From: Arenimonas sp. | GTDB lineage: Bacteria > Pseudomonadota > Gammaproteobacteria > Xanthomonadales > Xanthomonadaceae | Length of the DNA stretch: 42,673 nucleotides | Direction: 5' to 3' | Assembly (NCBI GenBank): GCA_026398695.1 | Contig: JAPLSJ010000133.1 | Coordinates: 1-42,673, forward strand | In this document: positions 1 through 8,863 of the stretch, piece after piece | How positions within the stretch are numbered: the first letter of the stretch is position 1 | How the letters are laid out: each line of letters opens with the position of its first letter | Program-made: the position numbers and the translations under genes | Notes under the pieces: model-generated | Seen by the model: the letters and a program-made list of their open reading frames with translations, nothing else | What the model was told of the DNA's origin: nothing | Database searches by the model: none

Positions 1-294
1 AAGGGCTGGGAGGGCTTCACCGACGCCATCGTCCAGGCCCTGGACCGCGAGCGCGAGGGCCTGGTGTTCATGCTCTGGGGCAGCTACGCCCAGGCCAAGG
101 GCAAGCTGGTGGACCCGCGACGGCACTGCATGCTGCGCGCGCCGCACCCCTCGCCGCTGTCGGCCCACCGCGGATTCCTGGGCTGCGGCCACTTCGGCAA
201 GGCCAACCGCTGGCTGGAGGGCGCCCGGCAGGCCCCGATCGACTGGGCGCTGCCGCCGCGGGCCGAAGTCGAGGCGATGCTCTCGGCTTCATAG
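1..294 (+). CDS. ung: Uracil-DNA glycosylase, family 1 (3' part only)
   Basis: This is the last 97 codons of uracil-DNA glycosylase, which removes uracil from DNA in base-excision repair. The start lies outside the window and the reading frame is open from base 1. The diagnostic family-1 segment is present: [11 protein letters not shown], the conserved block carrying the catalytic histidine and the minor-groove leucine-intercalation loop, followed by [12 protein letters not shown]. Upstream, [14 protein letters not shown] matches the family strand that precedes this block. The gene ends with TAG 12 bases before the stop of the convergent serine hydrolase, so the two genes are tail to tail with almost no space. 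Identification is firm; only completeness of the N-terminal part cannot be judged. Confidence 0.96.
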   Translation, partial: KGWEGFTDAIVQALDREREGLVFMLWGSYAQAKGKLVDPRRHCMLRAPHPSPLSAHRGFLGCGHFGKANRWLEGARQAPIDWALPPRAEVEAMLSAS

Positions 295-306
295 CATTCG
301 CGGGAA

Positions 307-2331
307 CTAGCGCGTCGACTCCACGAACTCATAGTCGCGCTCGCCGTCCGACACCCGGAGCGTGCGACGGCCGTTGCGTTCCCCGGCCTCAAGTACCAGG
401 CCCGCGCCGCCCGGCGAGATGGTTTCCACCACCGTTGTCGCGGATGCTTCCGTCGGCGCGGCCAGTTCGCTGCGCCAGCCGCCGGTGTCCAGCCAGGTCG
501 AGCCTTCGTCGGCGACGACCCGTATGTCTCCCAGCGCGTCGTTCCGATAACGCCCGGCCAGCCGCGCCAGCAGCGCGGGGTCCAGCGGCGCCTTCAAGCG
601 GCGTGCTTCGTCCGTAGCCGCTTTGGCGCGCGCCGAAGCGCGCTCGGCCATCTTGGCCTGCACGCCCAGGTCCAGGTCGAACAGCACTTCCAGCAGGCGG
701 TCCTGGAAGAAGGCGCGGATCTCGGCGCCGGCGTCGGCGTTCATCAGCACCACCACGCCCACGCCGTGCGCCGGAAGGAAAGTGAACTCACCCTGGTAGC
801 CGGCCATGCTGCCGCCGTGCGTCACGATCCTGAGTCCCTGGTTTTCATTGATCTTCAGGCCCATGCCGTACCACTGGTCCATGCCGCCGCGCGCCACCTG
901 TCCCACCTGGCGCTCGAGCAGGGCGGCCTCGCCGATGTAGCGGCTGCCGTCAGGCAGCCTGCCCTTGGCGAGCTCCATCCGAAGGTAGGCCAGCAGGTCG
1001 GTGACATTGGTCCAGGCGCCGCCGTCGGGGCGCATGGGAATGCCGGCGTCGTTGAAACCTGACTCCGTCACCACCGCCGTGGAGCCATCGCTTCGCTGGG
1101 CATGGGGCGATGCAAAATTCCCGCGCTGCGCGGCGGCCGCATCGAACGTGGTGGAGCGCATGCCCAGCGGGTCGAAGACGAGCTCCTGCATGGCCCGGTC
1201 GTAGGCCGCGCCGAAGCCCATCGTAGGGTAGGCCTGCCGGGCGACGACATAGCCGCCCGCCACGGCCATGGAGTTGGAGTACTGGTAAAGCTCGCCGATG
1301 CCTGCGGTAGGAACCATCGTGGCCAGCAGGTCAAGCGTCCCTTCCGGCGTCAGTTCGTCGCCCCGAAAGTACGCCTCGAGGTCCTGGCGCGGCAGACCGG
1401 TGCACGCGCAAAGGACGTGGCGCACCTGAATGTCCCTGGTGCGCTCCGGATCCGCAACGCGAAAGCGTGGCGAGAGTTCCACCACGCGCTGGTCCCAGCG
1501 CAGGCCACCCGCGTCCACGCGCTTGGCGATCATCAGGCTGGTGAGCGGCTTGGTGATCGAGGCACTCAGGAATCGCGTGCGTGCATCCACGCGATCCGTC
1601 GAACCCAGCTTGCGCACACCCAGGCCACCGGCAAACTTGACCTCGCCATCCTGCACCACGCCCAGGGCGGCGCCGGGAACGTCGAATGCGATCCGCGCCT
1701 GTTCGAGAAAATCAACGAGGGCGGCGACGCGCGCCGCGTCCAGCGTATTGGCTTTGCGCAGCAATCGCGGTGGGCCCGCGTAGCCCTTGGGCCGCAGGCT
1801 GCCCAGCAGCAGGGTCAGCTGCGATTCCCGTCGCGCCGCCACCCGTCCGGACAGGTCGGCAAGCATCACCACCCATTCCCGGCCGTCATGCACGGCCTGC
1901 GCATAGCGGAAGCGGTCGGAGCCGGCCTTGGCCGTATACCGGTAGGCCCGCACGGTGGTCCAGCCGCTGCGGAGCTCTCGATCAGCCGACGTTTCCGCGG
2001 CAGGCGCGCTTCCCTGGAGGCGCGTCCAGGCTTGTTCCACCGCGTCGTCGGCAGACCCGGCCGGGCCATGGGCAATTGCCAGGGTGGCGTCGCCTTCGGG
2101 CGCGGTAAAGGCGTGCATCCCCGGCGTGCTCTTGCGTGTCCAGCCCCGAGGCGGCAGGAAGGTGGCGCCCGCGTCCGTGGACACGGCCAGTTCCGAATCG
2201 GGAACCGCTGGCGTTGCCGCTGGCAACTTCGGCGCAGCCGCCGACGCGCGAGGGATGGTGCGTTCGTCGGCGGTCACCGGCTGGAGCACTAGGGCCAGAG
2301 CCAGCCCGACGCCGAGCTTCTTGAGGTTCAT
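307..2331 (-). CDS. Exported serine hydrolase, beta-lactamase/class C esterase fold
   Basis: A 674-residue protein with a signal peptide (about residues 1-21, cut near VTA-DE). Residues about 45-190 form an extra domain that I do not recognise. The C-terminal part is a penicillin-recognising serine hydrolase: SITK (S258, K261) is the SxxK motif, YSN (351-353) the YxN motif and HGG (505-507) the KTG equivalent. This family includes class C beta-lactamases, esterases and D-aminopeptidases, and HGG rather than KTG is common in the esterase-like branch; the substrate is unknown. The start is chosen because its ATG overlaps the stop of the upstream M56 gene by four bases (ATGA), which suggests coupled translation. 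The open frame extends further upstream to 2925, but that would run antiparallel-framed through the M56 gene. It is the last gene of a BlaI-M56-hydrolase operon and probably its output. Confidence 0.9.
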   Translation of the reverse strand: MNLKKLGVGLALALVLQPVTADERTIPRASAAAPKLPAATPAVPDSELAVSTDAGATFLPPRGWTRKSTPGMHAFTAPEGDATLAIAHGPAGSADDAVEQAWTRLQGSAPAAETSADRELRSGWTTVRAYRYTAKAGSDRFRYAQAVHDGREWVVMLADLSGRVAARRESQLTLLLGSLRPKGYAGPPRLLRKANTLDAARVAALVDFLEQARIAFDVPGAALGVVQDGEVKFAGGLGVRKLGSTDRVDARTRFLSASITKPLTSLMIAKRVDAGGLRWDQRVVELSPRFRVADPERTRDIQVRHVLCACTGLPRQDLEAYFRGDELTPEGTLDLLATMVPTAGIGELYQYSNSMAVAGGYVVARQAYPTMGFGAAYDRAMQELVFDPLGMRSTTFDAAAAQRGNFASPHAQRSDGSTAVVTESGFNDAGIPMRPDGGAWTNVTDLLAYLRMELAKGRLPDGSRYIGEAALLERQVGQVARGGMDQWYGMGLKINENQGLRIVTHGGSMAGYQGEFTFLPAHGVGVVVLMNADAGAEIRAFFQDRLLEVLFDLDLGVQAKMAERASARAKAATDEARRLKAPLDPALLARLAGRYRNDALGDIRVVADEGSTWLDTGGWRSELAAPTEASATTVVETISPGGAGLVLEAGERNGRRTLRVSDGERDYEFVESTR

Positions 2332-3584
2332 CGCGTGAGGTCCTTTACGTGGCGGAGTCCACGGTCGGCGGCCGCGAGCCGCTGCTCGTAGTCGATCTGG
2401 GCGGAGCGAGAGAGCCGTTCGTGCTCGGACTGCGCGGCCCGTGCGAGCTGCTCGTATCTGGACTGTGCGGTTTGCGAGAGCCGTTCGTACTCGGATTGGG
2501 CGGCTTGCGACAGCCGTTCGTATTCGCCTTGGGCAGATTGAGATAGCTGCTGATGTTCGGCCCTGGCCGATCGGGACAGTCGTTCCCATTCCGCCCCGGC
2601 GGCGGCGAGACCTGCGCGCGCGGGCTCGGGCTCTCGCTCCCACGTTTTCACGCTGACCGCGGGCGTTGCCGTGGACGCCGTGGCCCAGGCAGACGCCATG
2701 GCCAGCACCAGCACGCCATTCATGGCGGATCGAGCGCCCCGACGACGGCTCCCGGAGTCCAGCAACGCATCGATGCGGTGTTCCAGGAGCGGCGCTTTGC
2801 TCGTCATCGCCAGTCCAGCCAGCGAACGCGGCGCCAGGCCTGGCTGTTGCCTGCCCGCAACGCATAGCAGCGCCTCCGCGTACTGCAGGCGATCGCCGGC
2901 GCGCGCGGCGGCGCCGGCATCGCATGCCAGCTCACGCGCCTGGTCGAGCCAGCGGGCCAGGCGCGCCAGCGCGGGGTTCCACCAGAAGACGGCGAGGATG
3001 ACGCGCTGCAGGGCGTGCCAAACCGGATCGCGCCGGGCAATGTGTTCGGCCTCGTGCGCGATTACTGCGCGCAGCGCTTCGCGCGTCAACTGAGCGGCAA
3101 GGCGCGCCGGCAGCACGATGCAGGGCTTCCACACGCCCAGCACGGCCGGGCCGAAACCAGCGGACAAGTGCACGCGGGTCCCCGGGGGCAGCAGGTCGGA
3201 GTGGCGGAGTTCCATTTCCAGCGAGCGCGGACTGAGCATGGCCAGCAAGTTGGCGCTTCGCCATGCGGCGAACAGTCGATGAAGCTGGAACAGGCCGATC
3301 GCTCCCCACAGGCCCAGCAGCGCGGCAGTCCAGTTCGCGCCAATTCCGATGCCGCCGCCACCGCCCGAGGGGGCGATGGCTGCCAGAGCCTGCGTTCCTG
3401 CGCCTTCCGGTGCCGCGCCGACGAACGGCAGCAGCGGACCCAGCACCGCCACCACCAGAGCGCCCGCCAGCCAGGGATGTCGAGCGTGCGCAGGCAACCA
3501 TCGCAGTGCGACGGCACAGACGAGGAGCAGCAGCACGCTCAGCAAGAACTGCTCCATGGCGTAGGAGGCAAGTGCGGACAACAT
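2328..3584 (-). CDS. M56 family membrane metallopeptidase (BlaR1/MecR1-like) with 11-residue repeat tail
   Basis: A 418-residue integral membrane protein. N-terminal hydrophobic segments (about 8-30, 38-58, 84-105) lead to a zinc peptidase domain with HEAEH (177-181), the HExxH motif of the M56 family. A further hydrophobic segment follows at about 288-306. In BlaR1/MecR1 this protease cleaves the BlaI/MecI repressor after a periplasmic penicillin-binding domain senses a beta-lactam. Here no such sensor is fused. Instead the C-terminal 90 or so residues are seven 11-residue repeats of the type EYERLSQAAQS, predicted to be helical and coiled-coil-like. The ATG shares one base with the stop of the blaI-like gene (TGATG), and its own stop overlaps the hydrolase start. 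The role, protease-controlled derepression of the operon, is inferred from family and context. Confidence 0.88.
   Translation of the reverse strand: MLSALASYAMEQFLLSVLLLLVCAVALRWLPAHARHPWLAGALVVAVLGPLLPFVGAAPEGAGTQALAAIAPSGGGGGIGIGANWTAALLGLWGAIGLFQLHRLFAAWRSANLLAMLSPRSLEMELRHSDLLPPGTRVHLSAGFGPAVLGVWKPCIVLPARLAAQLTREALRAVIAHEAEHIARRDPVWHALQRVILAVFWWNPALARLARWLDQARELACDAGAAARAGDRLQYAEALLCVAGRQQPGLAPRSLAGLAMTSKAPLLEHRIDALLDSGSRRRGARSAMNGVLVLAMASAWATASTATPAVSVKTWEREPEPARAGLAAAGAEWERLSRSARAEHQQLSQSAQGEYERLSQAAQSEYERLSQTAQSRYEQLARAAQSEHERLSRSAQIDYEQRLAAADRGLRHVKDLTR
2361..2591 (-). repeat. Seven tandem 33-bp (11-codon) repeats in the M56 gene
   Basis: Seven in-frame units encode E-(Y/W/H)-E-(R/Q)-L-S-(Q/R)-(S/A/T)-A-Q-(S/G) with little length variation. 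The first unit (2559-2591) and the last (2361-2393) are the most diverged; the central ones (2460-2525) are nearly identical in protein and DNA. An 11-residue period is the hendecad form of coiled coil. Ten residues of non-repeat sequence follow before the stop. Confidence 0.9.
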
Positions 3585-3979
3585 CAGCCTTTGCTCCGTT
3601 CCTGGGCCGCGGCAGCGATCTTGCCGCGCAGGCGGTCGAGGTCGCTCGCGTCGAGGGCGTGGTTCCGGACCAGGTGCAGGGCCAGCACCTCGGGGGAGTC
3701 GTCGAAGAACTGGCGCAGCAGGTTGTCCAGCGCCTGCGTGCGCACCTCCTCGCGACTCACGCAGGCGCGGTAGATGAAGGCGCGGCCCTCCTGCCGGTAC
3801 TCCACGAGCGACTTCTTGAGCAGGATGCCGAGCATGGTCAGGACGGTGTTGTAGGCCACCGCCTTGGTGACCGAGAGCGCGTCGGCTACATCCCGGACCG
3901 AGGCTTCCCCCCGATCCCAGAGCACCTCGAGGATGGCCCGTTCAGCGTCTGTGACCGTGGGCGAGGCAGGGCGGGCCAT
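3584..3979 (-). CDS. blaI: BlaI/MecI/CopY family transcriptional repressor
   Basis: A 131-residue protein of the usual length for the Penicillinase_R family. The N-terminal winged helix (about residues 8-75) contains LTDAERAILEVLWDRG-type sequence, the recognition helix region SVTKAVAYNTVLTML and the wing EYRQEGRAFIYRA. The C-terminal third is the dimerisation part. BlaI repressors bind palindromic operators as dimers and are inactivated by cleavage by the partner M56 protease encoded next. A good ribosome site (AGGAG, 3989-3993) precedes the ATG. The promoter and two operator-like dyads immediately upstream suggest autoregulation of the whole three-gene operon. The family assignment is firm. 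The symbol names the family; the inducer could be a cell-wall signal or something else. Confidence 0.92.
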   Translation of the reverse strand: MARPASPTVTDAERAILEVLWDRGEASVRDVADALSVTKAVAYNTVLTMLGILLKKSLVEYRQEGRAFIYRACVSREEVRTQALDNLLRQFFDDSPEVLALHLVRNHALDASDLDRLRGKIAAAAQERSKG

Positions 3980-3989
3980 GGCGGGCGTC

Positions 3990-4005
3990 TCCTATGGAAT
4001 TAGTT
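3990..4005 (-). promoter_or_regulatory. Operator-like dyad O2 of the blaI-like operon
   Basis: The sequence TCCTATGGAATTAGTT matches 13 of 16 positions of the perfect dyad at 4038-4053 and covers the ribosome-binding site and predicted transcription start of the blaI-like gene. The two copies are 48 bp apart, start to start. Its role as a second BlaI binding site is inferred from this repetition. Confidence 0.6.
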
Positions 4006-4010
4006 AATGC

Positions 4011-4039
4011 ACGTTAGCCGCCGGGCGTCGCGGCGTCAA
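4011..4039 (-). promoter_or_regulatory. Candidate sigma-70 promoter of the blaI-like operon
   Basis: On the minus strand TTGACG (4034-4039) and TAACGT (4011-4016) are separated by exactly 17 bases. The -35 box shares two bases with the perfect dyad O1, and the predicted start lies at the edge of O2, the layout expected for a repressed promoter. Confidence 0.6.
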
Positions 4040-4053
4040 CTATGTAATTAGTT
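4038..4053 (-). promoter_or_regulatory. Operator-like dyad O1 of the blaI-like operon
   Basis: AACTA-TGTAAT-TAGTT is a perfect inverted repeat with 5-base arms and a 6-base centre, unusually A/T-rich for this genome. BlaI-family operators are short A/T-rich palindromes of this kind. It overlaps the -35 box. Confidence 0.65.
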
Positions 4054-4249
4054 TGGCGATCCCGCGGGTATGGCGGGACCCTGGACGCCCCGTTGACCGC
4101 GCCAACCGGCGACATCCCCGGCCCGCCGGGAGACAAGCGCGCGGCCAGAGGCTTGGCGCCATTGAAACTGTTAAGCAAGGCCCCAGCTTTGAAGCGTGGC
4201 GCCGGCGCGTCGTTCCATGAATGGAACGGAAAGGGAACTTCCGGCCTAT

Positions 4250-4276
4250 TTAGCACCCCAATAGTTCGAGTGCTAA
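4250..4276 (+). promoter_or_regulatory. CIRCE element (HrcA operator) upstream of rpoH
   Basis: TTAGCACCC-N9-GAGTGCTAA matches the CIRCE consensus TTAGCACTC-N9-GAGTGCTAA at 17 of 18 arm positions with the exact 9-base spacing. HrcA binds CIRCE to repress groESL and hrcA-grpE-dnaKJ in many bacteria. Here it lies 25 bases before the preferred rpoH start, so it is probably within the leader or at the promoter. A GGAACTTC sequence at 4234-4241 resembles the -35 box of a sigma-E-type promoter, but no convincing -10 is seen. Confidence 0.85.
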
Positions 4277-4301
4277 ACTCGATCCCATGAAAGAGGACCG
4301 C

Positions 4302-5162
<861 letters not shown>

Positions 5163-5187
5163 TCCGGACGCGCTGCAAGCTGCCCAC

Positions 5188-5217
5188 GACGGCCCCGCAA
5201 GGGGCCGTCTTCATTTC
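5188..5217 (+). terminator. Rho-independent terminator of rpoH
   Basis: A perfect 9-bp stem GACGGCCCC/GGGGCCGTC closed by a GCAA (GNRA) tetraloop starts 25 bases after the rpoH stop and is followed by a short T-rich stretch (ttcattt). Confidence 0.88.
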
Positions 5218-5255
5218 GACGCCAGGCGCCCTGCCGCCGCCACGCCGCCCGTGCC

Positions 5256-6521
5256 TCAGGCTTCGCCGTCGGGCGGGTCACGCCCGACGATGATCCGGGC
5301 GTGCCGCTGGTAGGTCCAATACGACCAGCCCCAGTTCACCAGCACGATGATCCGGTTGCGGAAGCCGATCAGGAAGAACAGGTGCGCCACCAGCCAGAAC
5401 CACCACGCCAGCAGTCCCGACAGCTTCAGGCGGCCGTAGTGGACCACCGCGGCCATGCGGCCGATGGTGGCTAGGTTGCCGTAGTCGCGGTAGCGGAATG
5501 GCTTGGCGGCAACACCGCGCAGCCGGTCGCGGATGACGTTGGCTGCGTGCGCGCCCATCTGCTTGGCGGCCGGCGCAACGCCCGGCACCGGCTGGCCGTC
5601 CTGCGCGACGCTGGCAAGGTCGCCGATCACGAACACTTCCGGGTGCCCGGGCAGCGACAGGTCCGCGGCCACCGGAACCCGGCCGGCGCGATCGGTGGGC
5701 ACGCCCAGCTGCCTGCCCAGGGGCGACGCGGCAACGCCGGCGGCCCAGAGCACGGTGCGGCTTTCGATGCGCATTCCGCCCATCGTCACGCCCTCGGCAT
5801 CGATCGCCGTCACCGGCTGGCCGGTGTGCACTTCGACGCCGAGCTTGCGCAGCTGCAGGCGGGTTTTTTCCGACAGCTCCGGCGGCATCGATGCCAGCAG
5901 GCGCGGGCCCGCCTCGACCAGGTGGACGCGCGCGCTTCGCACGTCGGCGCGGCGGAACTCGCGCGGCAGCGTGTGGCGGGCGATCTCCGCCAGCGTGCCC
6001 GCCAGCTCCACGCCCGTGGGTCCGCCGCCGATCACCACGAACTCCAGCCAGCGCCGCTGCGCCTGCGGGTCGGGTTCGCGCTCGGCGGCCTCGAAGGCCG
6101 ACAGCACGCGGCTGCGGATCGCCAGCGCGTCCTCGAGCGTCTTGAGGCCCGGCGCGTGCCGGGCCCAGGCATCGTTGCCGAAGTACGCGTGCGTGGCGCC
6201 GGTGGCGACCAGCAGGAAGTCGTACTCGAGTTCACCGCCGGCCAGCGCCACGCGCCGCGCGGCGAGGTCGATGGAAAGCGCTTCGTCCAGGCGCACCGTC
6301 ACGTTCGCCTGCCTGCGCAGGATGTGCCGCAGCGGCGCCGCGATGTCGGGCGCCGACAGGCCCGCCGTGGCGACCTGGTAGAGCAGGGGTTGGAAAAGAT
6401 GGTGGTTGGTGCGGTCCACCAGCGTGATGCGAACCGGTGCGGATGCCAGGGCACGCGTGGCCCAGAGGCCGCCGAAGCCGCCACCCAGGACCAGCACGTG
6501 CGGTTTTGCGGCGTCTTGCAT
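5256..6521 (-). CDS. ndh: Type II NADH:quinone oxidoreductase (NDH-2)
   Basis: A 421-residue FAD-dependent membrane-associated NADH dehydrogenase that passes electrons from NADH to quinone without pumping protons. The FAD-binding Rossmann motif GGGFGG is at 13-18 and the NADH-binding motif GGGPTG at 165-170, followed by VELAG. The quinone-site region has LFQPLLYQVATAGLS. The C-terminal amphipathic and hydrophobic stretch (about 365-400, with AWWFWLVAHLFFLIGFRNR) is the usual membrane anchor of bacterial NDH-2. The ATG is preceded by GGGAAAG. It lies ten bases downstream of priA and is probably transcribed with it. Other members of the pyridine-nucleotide disulfide oxidoreductase family are less likely given the anchor. 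Confidence 0.93.
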   Translation of the reverse strand: MQDAAKPHVLVLGGGFGGLWATRALASAPVRITLVDRTNHHLFQPLLYQVATAGLSAPDIAAPLRHILRRQANVTVRLDEALSIDLAARRVALAGGELEYDFLLVATGATHAYFGNDAWARHAPGLKTLEDALAIRSRVLSAFEAAEREPDPQAQRRWLEFVVIGGGPTGVELAGTLAEIARHTLPREFRRADVRSARVHLVEAGPRLLASMPPELSEKTRLQLRKLGVEVHTGQPVTAIDAEGVTMGGMRIESRTVLWAAGVAASPLGRQLGVPTDRAGRVPVAADLSLPGHPEVFVIGDLASVAQDGQPVPGVAPAAKQMGAHAANVIRDRLRGVAAKPFRYRDYGNLATIGRMAAVVHYGRLKLSGLLAWWFWLVAHLFFLIGFRNRIIVLVNWGWSYWTYQRHARIIVGRDPPDGEA

Positions 6522-6531
6522 CTGCTTTCCC

Positions 6532-8724
6532 TCAATAAAGATCGGTGGGGTCCACGTCCAGCGACCAGCGCACCTTGCGCGCTGATTTCAGCGCCTGCAG
6601 CCGCGGCAGCCAGTCCTGCAGCGCGGCGTGCAGCGGGCCGCGCCGGGGGGCATCGAGCAGGATCTGGCCGCGCGCCTTGCCGGCGCGGCGCGCCATCGGC
6701 GCGGGCATGGGGCCGTTGAGCTGCACGCCGTCGTGCTGGCCGAACTGGTCGCGCGCTTCGTGCAGGAAACCCTGCATGTCGGCTTCCGTGGGCGCCTCGG
6801 CGCGCAGCATCGCCAGGTGCGTGTAGGGCGGGAACTGCGCCACTTCGCGCTCGGCCAGCTGCAGCGCCGCGACGGCGGGATAACCGCCGGCCAGCAGCGT
6901 GTTGAGCAGGGGATGGTCGGGGTGGTGGGTCTGCAGCAGCACTTCGCCCGGCAGCTGTGCGCGGCCGGCGCGGCCGGCCACCTGGATCAGCAGCTGCGCG
7001 AGTTTTTCGCCGGCGCGGAAGTCGGCGCTGAACAGGCCTTCGTCCACGCCCACCACGGCCACGAGGGTGAGCCGCGGCAGGTCGTGGCCCTTGGCCAGCA
7101 TCTGGGTGCCGACCAGGATGCCCGACTGCTCGCCGAAGGCTTCCAGGTGTTTTTCGATGGCGTCGCGGCGGCGGGTGGTTTCGCGGTCCACGCGGATCAT
7201 CAGCGCGTCGGGGAAGCGTTCGGCCAGCGCTTCCTCGATGCGTTCGGTGCCCGCGCCCTGCGGCTGCAGCGCCAGGCTGGCGCAGTCGGGGCAGGCGTTG
7301 GGCGGCGTGGCACGCGCGCCGCAGTGGTGGCAGATGAGGCGGCGGCCGCCGGCGTGCACGGTCATGGCGGCGTCGCAGCGCTTGCAGTGCGCACTCCAGC
7401 CGCAGTCGTGGCAGATCAGCACCGGCGCGTAGCCGCGGCGGTTCTTGAACACCAGCGCCTGTTCGCCGCGCGCCAGGCAGCGGCCCACGGCATCGAGCAG
7501 GTCTTCGGACAGGCCATTGCGCAGCGGCCGCTTGCGCACGTCCACCACGCGCACCACCGGCGGGCGTGCGCCGCCGGCGCGCTGCGCCAGCCGCAGGTGG
7601 CCGTAGCGGCCCGCCAGCGCGTTGTGCAGCGATTCCAGCGACGGGGTGGCGCTGCCCAGCAGCACCGGGATGCCGAGTTTGCTGGCGCGCACCAGGGCCA
7701 GGTCGCGGGCGTGGTAGCGGATGCCGTCCTGCTGTTTGTACGAGCCGTCGTGTTCTTCGTCCACCACGATCAGGCCGGCCTCGGGCAAGGGGCAGAAGAT
7801 CGCCGAGCGGGTGCCCACCAGCACGCGCGCTTCGCCGCGCGCCATGGCGGTCCAGGCGCGCGCGCGCTCGCCGTCGGCCAGCCCCGAGTGCAGCGCATGC
7901 ACGGGCACGCCCAGCCGGCTGCGGAAGCGCTGCAGCGCCTGCGGCGTCAGGCCGATCTCGGGCACCAGCACCAGCGCCTGCCTGCCCGCGGCCAGGCAGT
8001 CGGCAATGGCCTGCAGGTAGACCTCGGTCTTGCCGCTGCCGGTGACGCCTTCGAGCAGCCAGGCGCGATAGCCCGGCTCGGAGCGGATCGCGGCCAGGGC
8101 GTCGGCCTGGGCCGGCATCAGGACCGGCCCGGGCGCGGTGGCGACCGGTTCCACCCGGCCGGTCAGCGCCACCCGTTCGGCCAGGCCGCGCTCGGCCAGG
8201 GCGCGGGCCGCGGCGCGCCAGTCGTCCTGGTCCTGGTCGAGCTGGTCTTCGCCGACCGGCCTTTGCGCCAGCTGCAGCAGAAGCCGCCGGGGCTTGCCGT
8301 CCCGCCCGGGCGCCGCGGCGGACTGCCGGCCCTCGGGCGTGGCCTGCCAGCCGAAGCGGCCCGTCTCGGGCAGCGGCTGCCCGCCGCGCAGGGACGCCGG
8401 CAGGGCGGTGGCCAGCACCTCGCCCAGCGGCGCGTGGTAGTAGCTCGCGACCCAGCGCAGGCTCTCGAACAGTTCCCCCGACAGCAGCGGCCGGTCGTCC
8501 AGGCGGGCCAGCGCGGGTTTGAGCTCCGGTCCCCCGGCCTCCACCGGTGCCAGGCCCACCACCACGCCCACCTGTTCGCCGTCGCCCCGGCCGAACGGCA
8601 CCCGCACCCGGCAGCCGATCCAGCCCGCGTCCACCGTCTGTCCGGCGGGCGCCAGGTAGTCGAACAGGCGCGGCAGCGGGACCGGCAGGGCCAGGCGCAG
8701 CGCGGTTTCAGGGGCGGCGGGCAT
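6532..8724 (-). CDS. priA: Primosomal protein N', replication restart helicase PriA
   Basis: A 730-residue 3'-5' DNA helicase that recognises stalled forks and reloads the replicative helicase, a typical full length. The N-terminal 3'-end-binding and winged-helix part (1-200) is followed by helicase motif I GVTGSGKT (226-233), motif II DEEH (322-325), the aromatic-rich loop SYKQQDGIRYHARD, and a zinc-binding insertion with eight cysteines (around 435-480, CHDCGW...CKRCD...CHHCG...CPDC). The C-terminal helicase lobe contains VGTQMLAKGHD and QVAGRAGR. The ATG has no ribosome site. A TAGACT hexamer stands exactly six bases before it, suggesting a leaderless transcript. ndh follows at ten bases. 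Confidence 0.97.
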   Translation of the reverse strand: MPAAPETALRLALPVPLPRLFDYLAPAGQTVDAGWIGCRVRVPFGRGDGEQVGVVVGLAPVEAGGPELKPALARLDDRPLLSGELFESLRWVASYYHAPLGEVLATALPASLRGGQPLPETGRFGWQATPEGRQSAAAPGRDGKPRRLLLQLAQRPVGEDQLDQDQDDWRAAARALAERGLAERVALTGRVEPVATAPGPVLMPAQADALAAIRSEPGYRAWLLEGVTGSGKTEVYLQAIADCLAAGRQALVLVPEIGLTPQALQRFRSRLGVPVHALHSGLADGERARAWTAMARGEARVLVGTRSAIFCPLPEAGLIVVDEEHDGSYKQQDGIRYHARDLALVRASKLGIPVLLGSATPSLESLHNALAGRYGHLRLAQRAGGARPPVVRVVDVRKRPLRNGLSEDLLDAVGRCLARGEQALVFKNRRGYAPVLICHDCGWSAHCKRCDAAMTVHAGGRRLICHHCGARATPPNACPDCASLALQPQGAGTERIEEALAERFPDALMIRVDRETTRRRDAIEKHLEAFGEQSGILVGTQMLAKGHDLPRLTLVAVVGVDEGLFSADFRAGEKLAQLLIQVAGRAGRAQLPGEVLLQTHHPDHPLLNTLLAGGYPAVAALQLAEREVAQFPPYTHLAMLRAEAPTEADMQGFLHEARDQFGQHDGVQLNGPMPAPMARRAGKARGQILLDAPRRGPLHAALQDWLPRLQALKSARKVRWSLDVDPTDLY

Positions 8725-8730
8725 GGGTGA

Positions 8731-8736
8731 AGTCTA
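8731..8736 (-). promoter_or_regulatory. Candidate -10 box for leaderless priA transcript
   Basis: TAGACT on the minus strand is followed by six bases and the priA ATG, so transcription would begin at or next to the start codon. No good -35 box is seen. Confidence 0.45.
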
Positions 8737-8840
8737 GCCTGCGGCGGGTGGCGGGAGGCTTCCGGGGTCACTTGCGCGTCATTGCTGCTAACTCCATCAC
8801 GAATGCTGCCTAAGCTACTGTTCACAAAACCTAAAACCCC

Positions 8841-8863
8841 TTATCCACATGGATTGTGGATAA
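8841..8863. promoter_or_regulatory. Inverted pair of perfect DnaA boxes
   Basis: TTATCCACA (8841-8849) and its exact reverse complement TGTGGATAA (8855-8863) are separated by TGGAT. Both match the strict R-box consensus for DnaA. The second box is followed 12 bases later, start to start, by TGTGGAAGA (7 of 9). The function could be regulation of priA or the facing gene, a DnaA-titration site or part of an origin; the sequence alone does not decide. Confidence 0.8.

Noticed and set aside
2332-2925. Upstream extension of the serine hydrolase frame
   Set aside because: It would run in another frame through the M56 gene. The signal peptide begins at 2331, where ATGA couples the two genes.
4234-4262. 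A sigma-E-type promoter for rpoH from GGAACTTC
   Set aside because: The -35 half fits, but no convincing -10 stands at 16-17 bases; kept only as a remark under the CIRCE entry.
6628-8730. A 700-codon plus-strand open frame opposite priA, and similar long frames opposite sppA, topA, trkA and rpoD
   Set aside because: All are shadows of recognised genes with low-complexity products and no family motifs.
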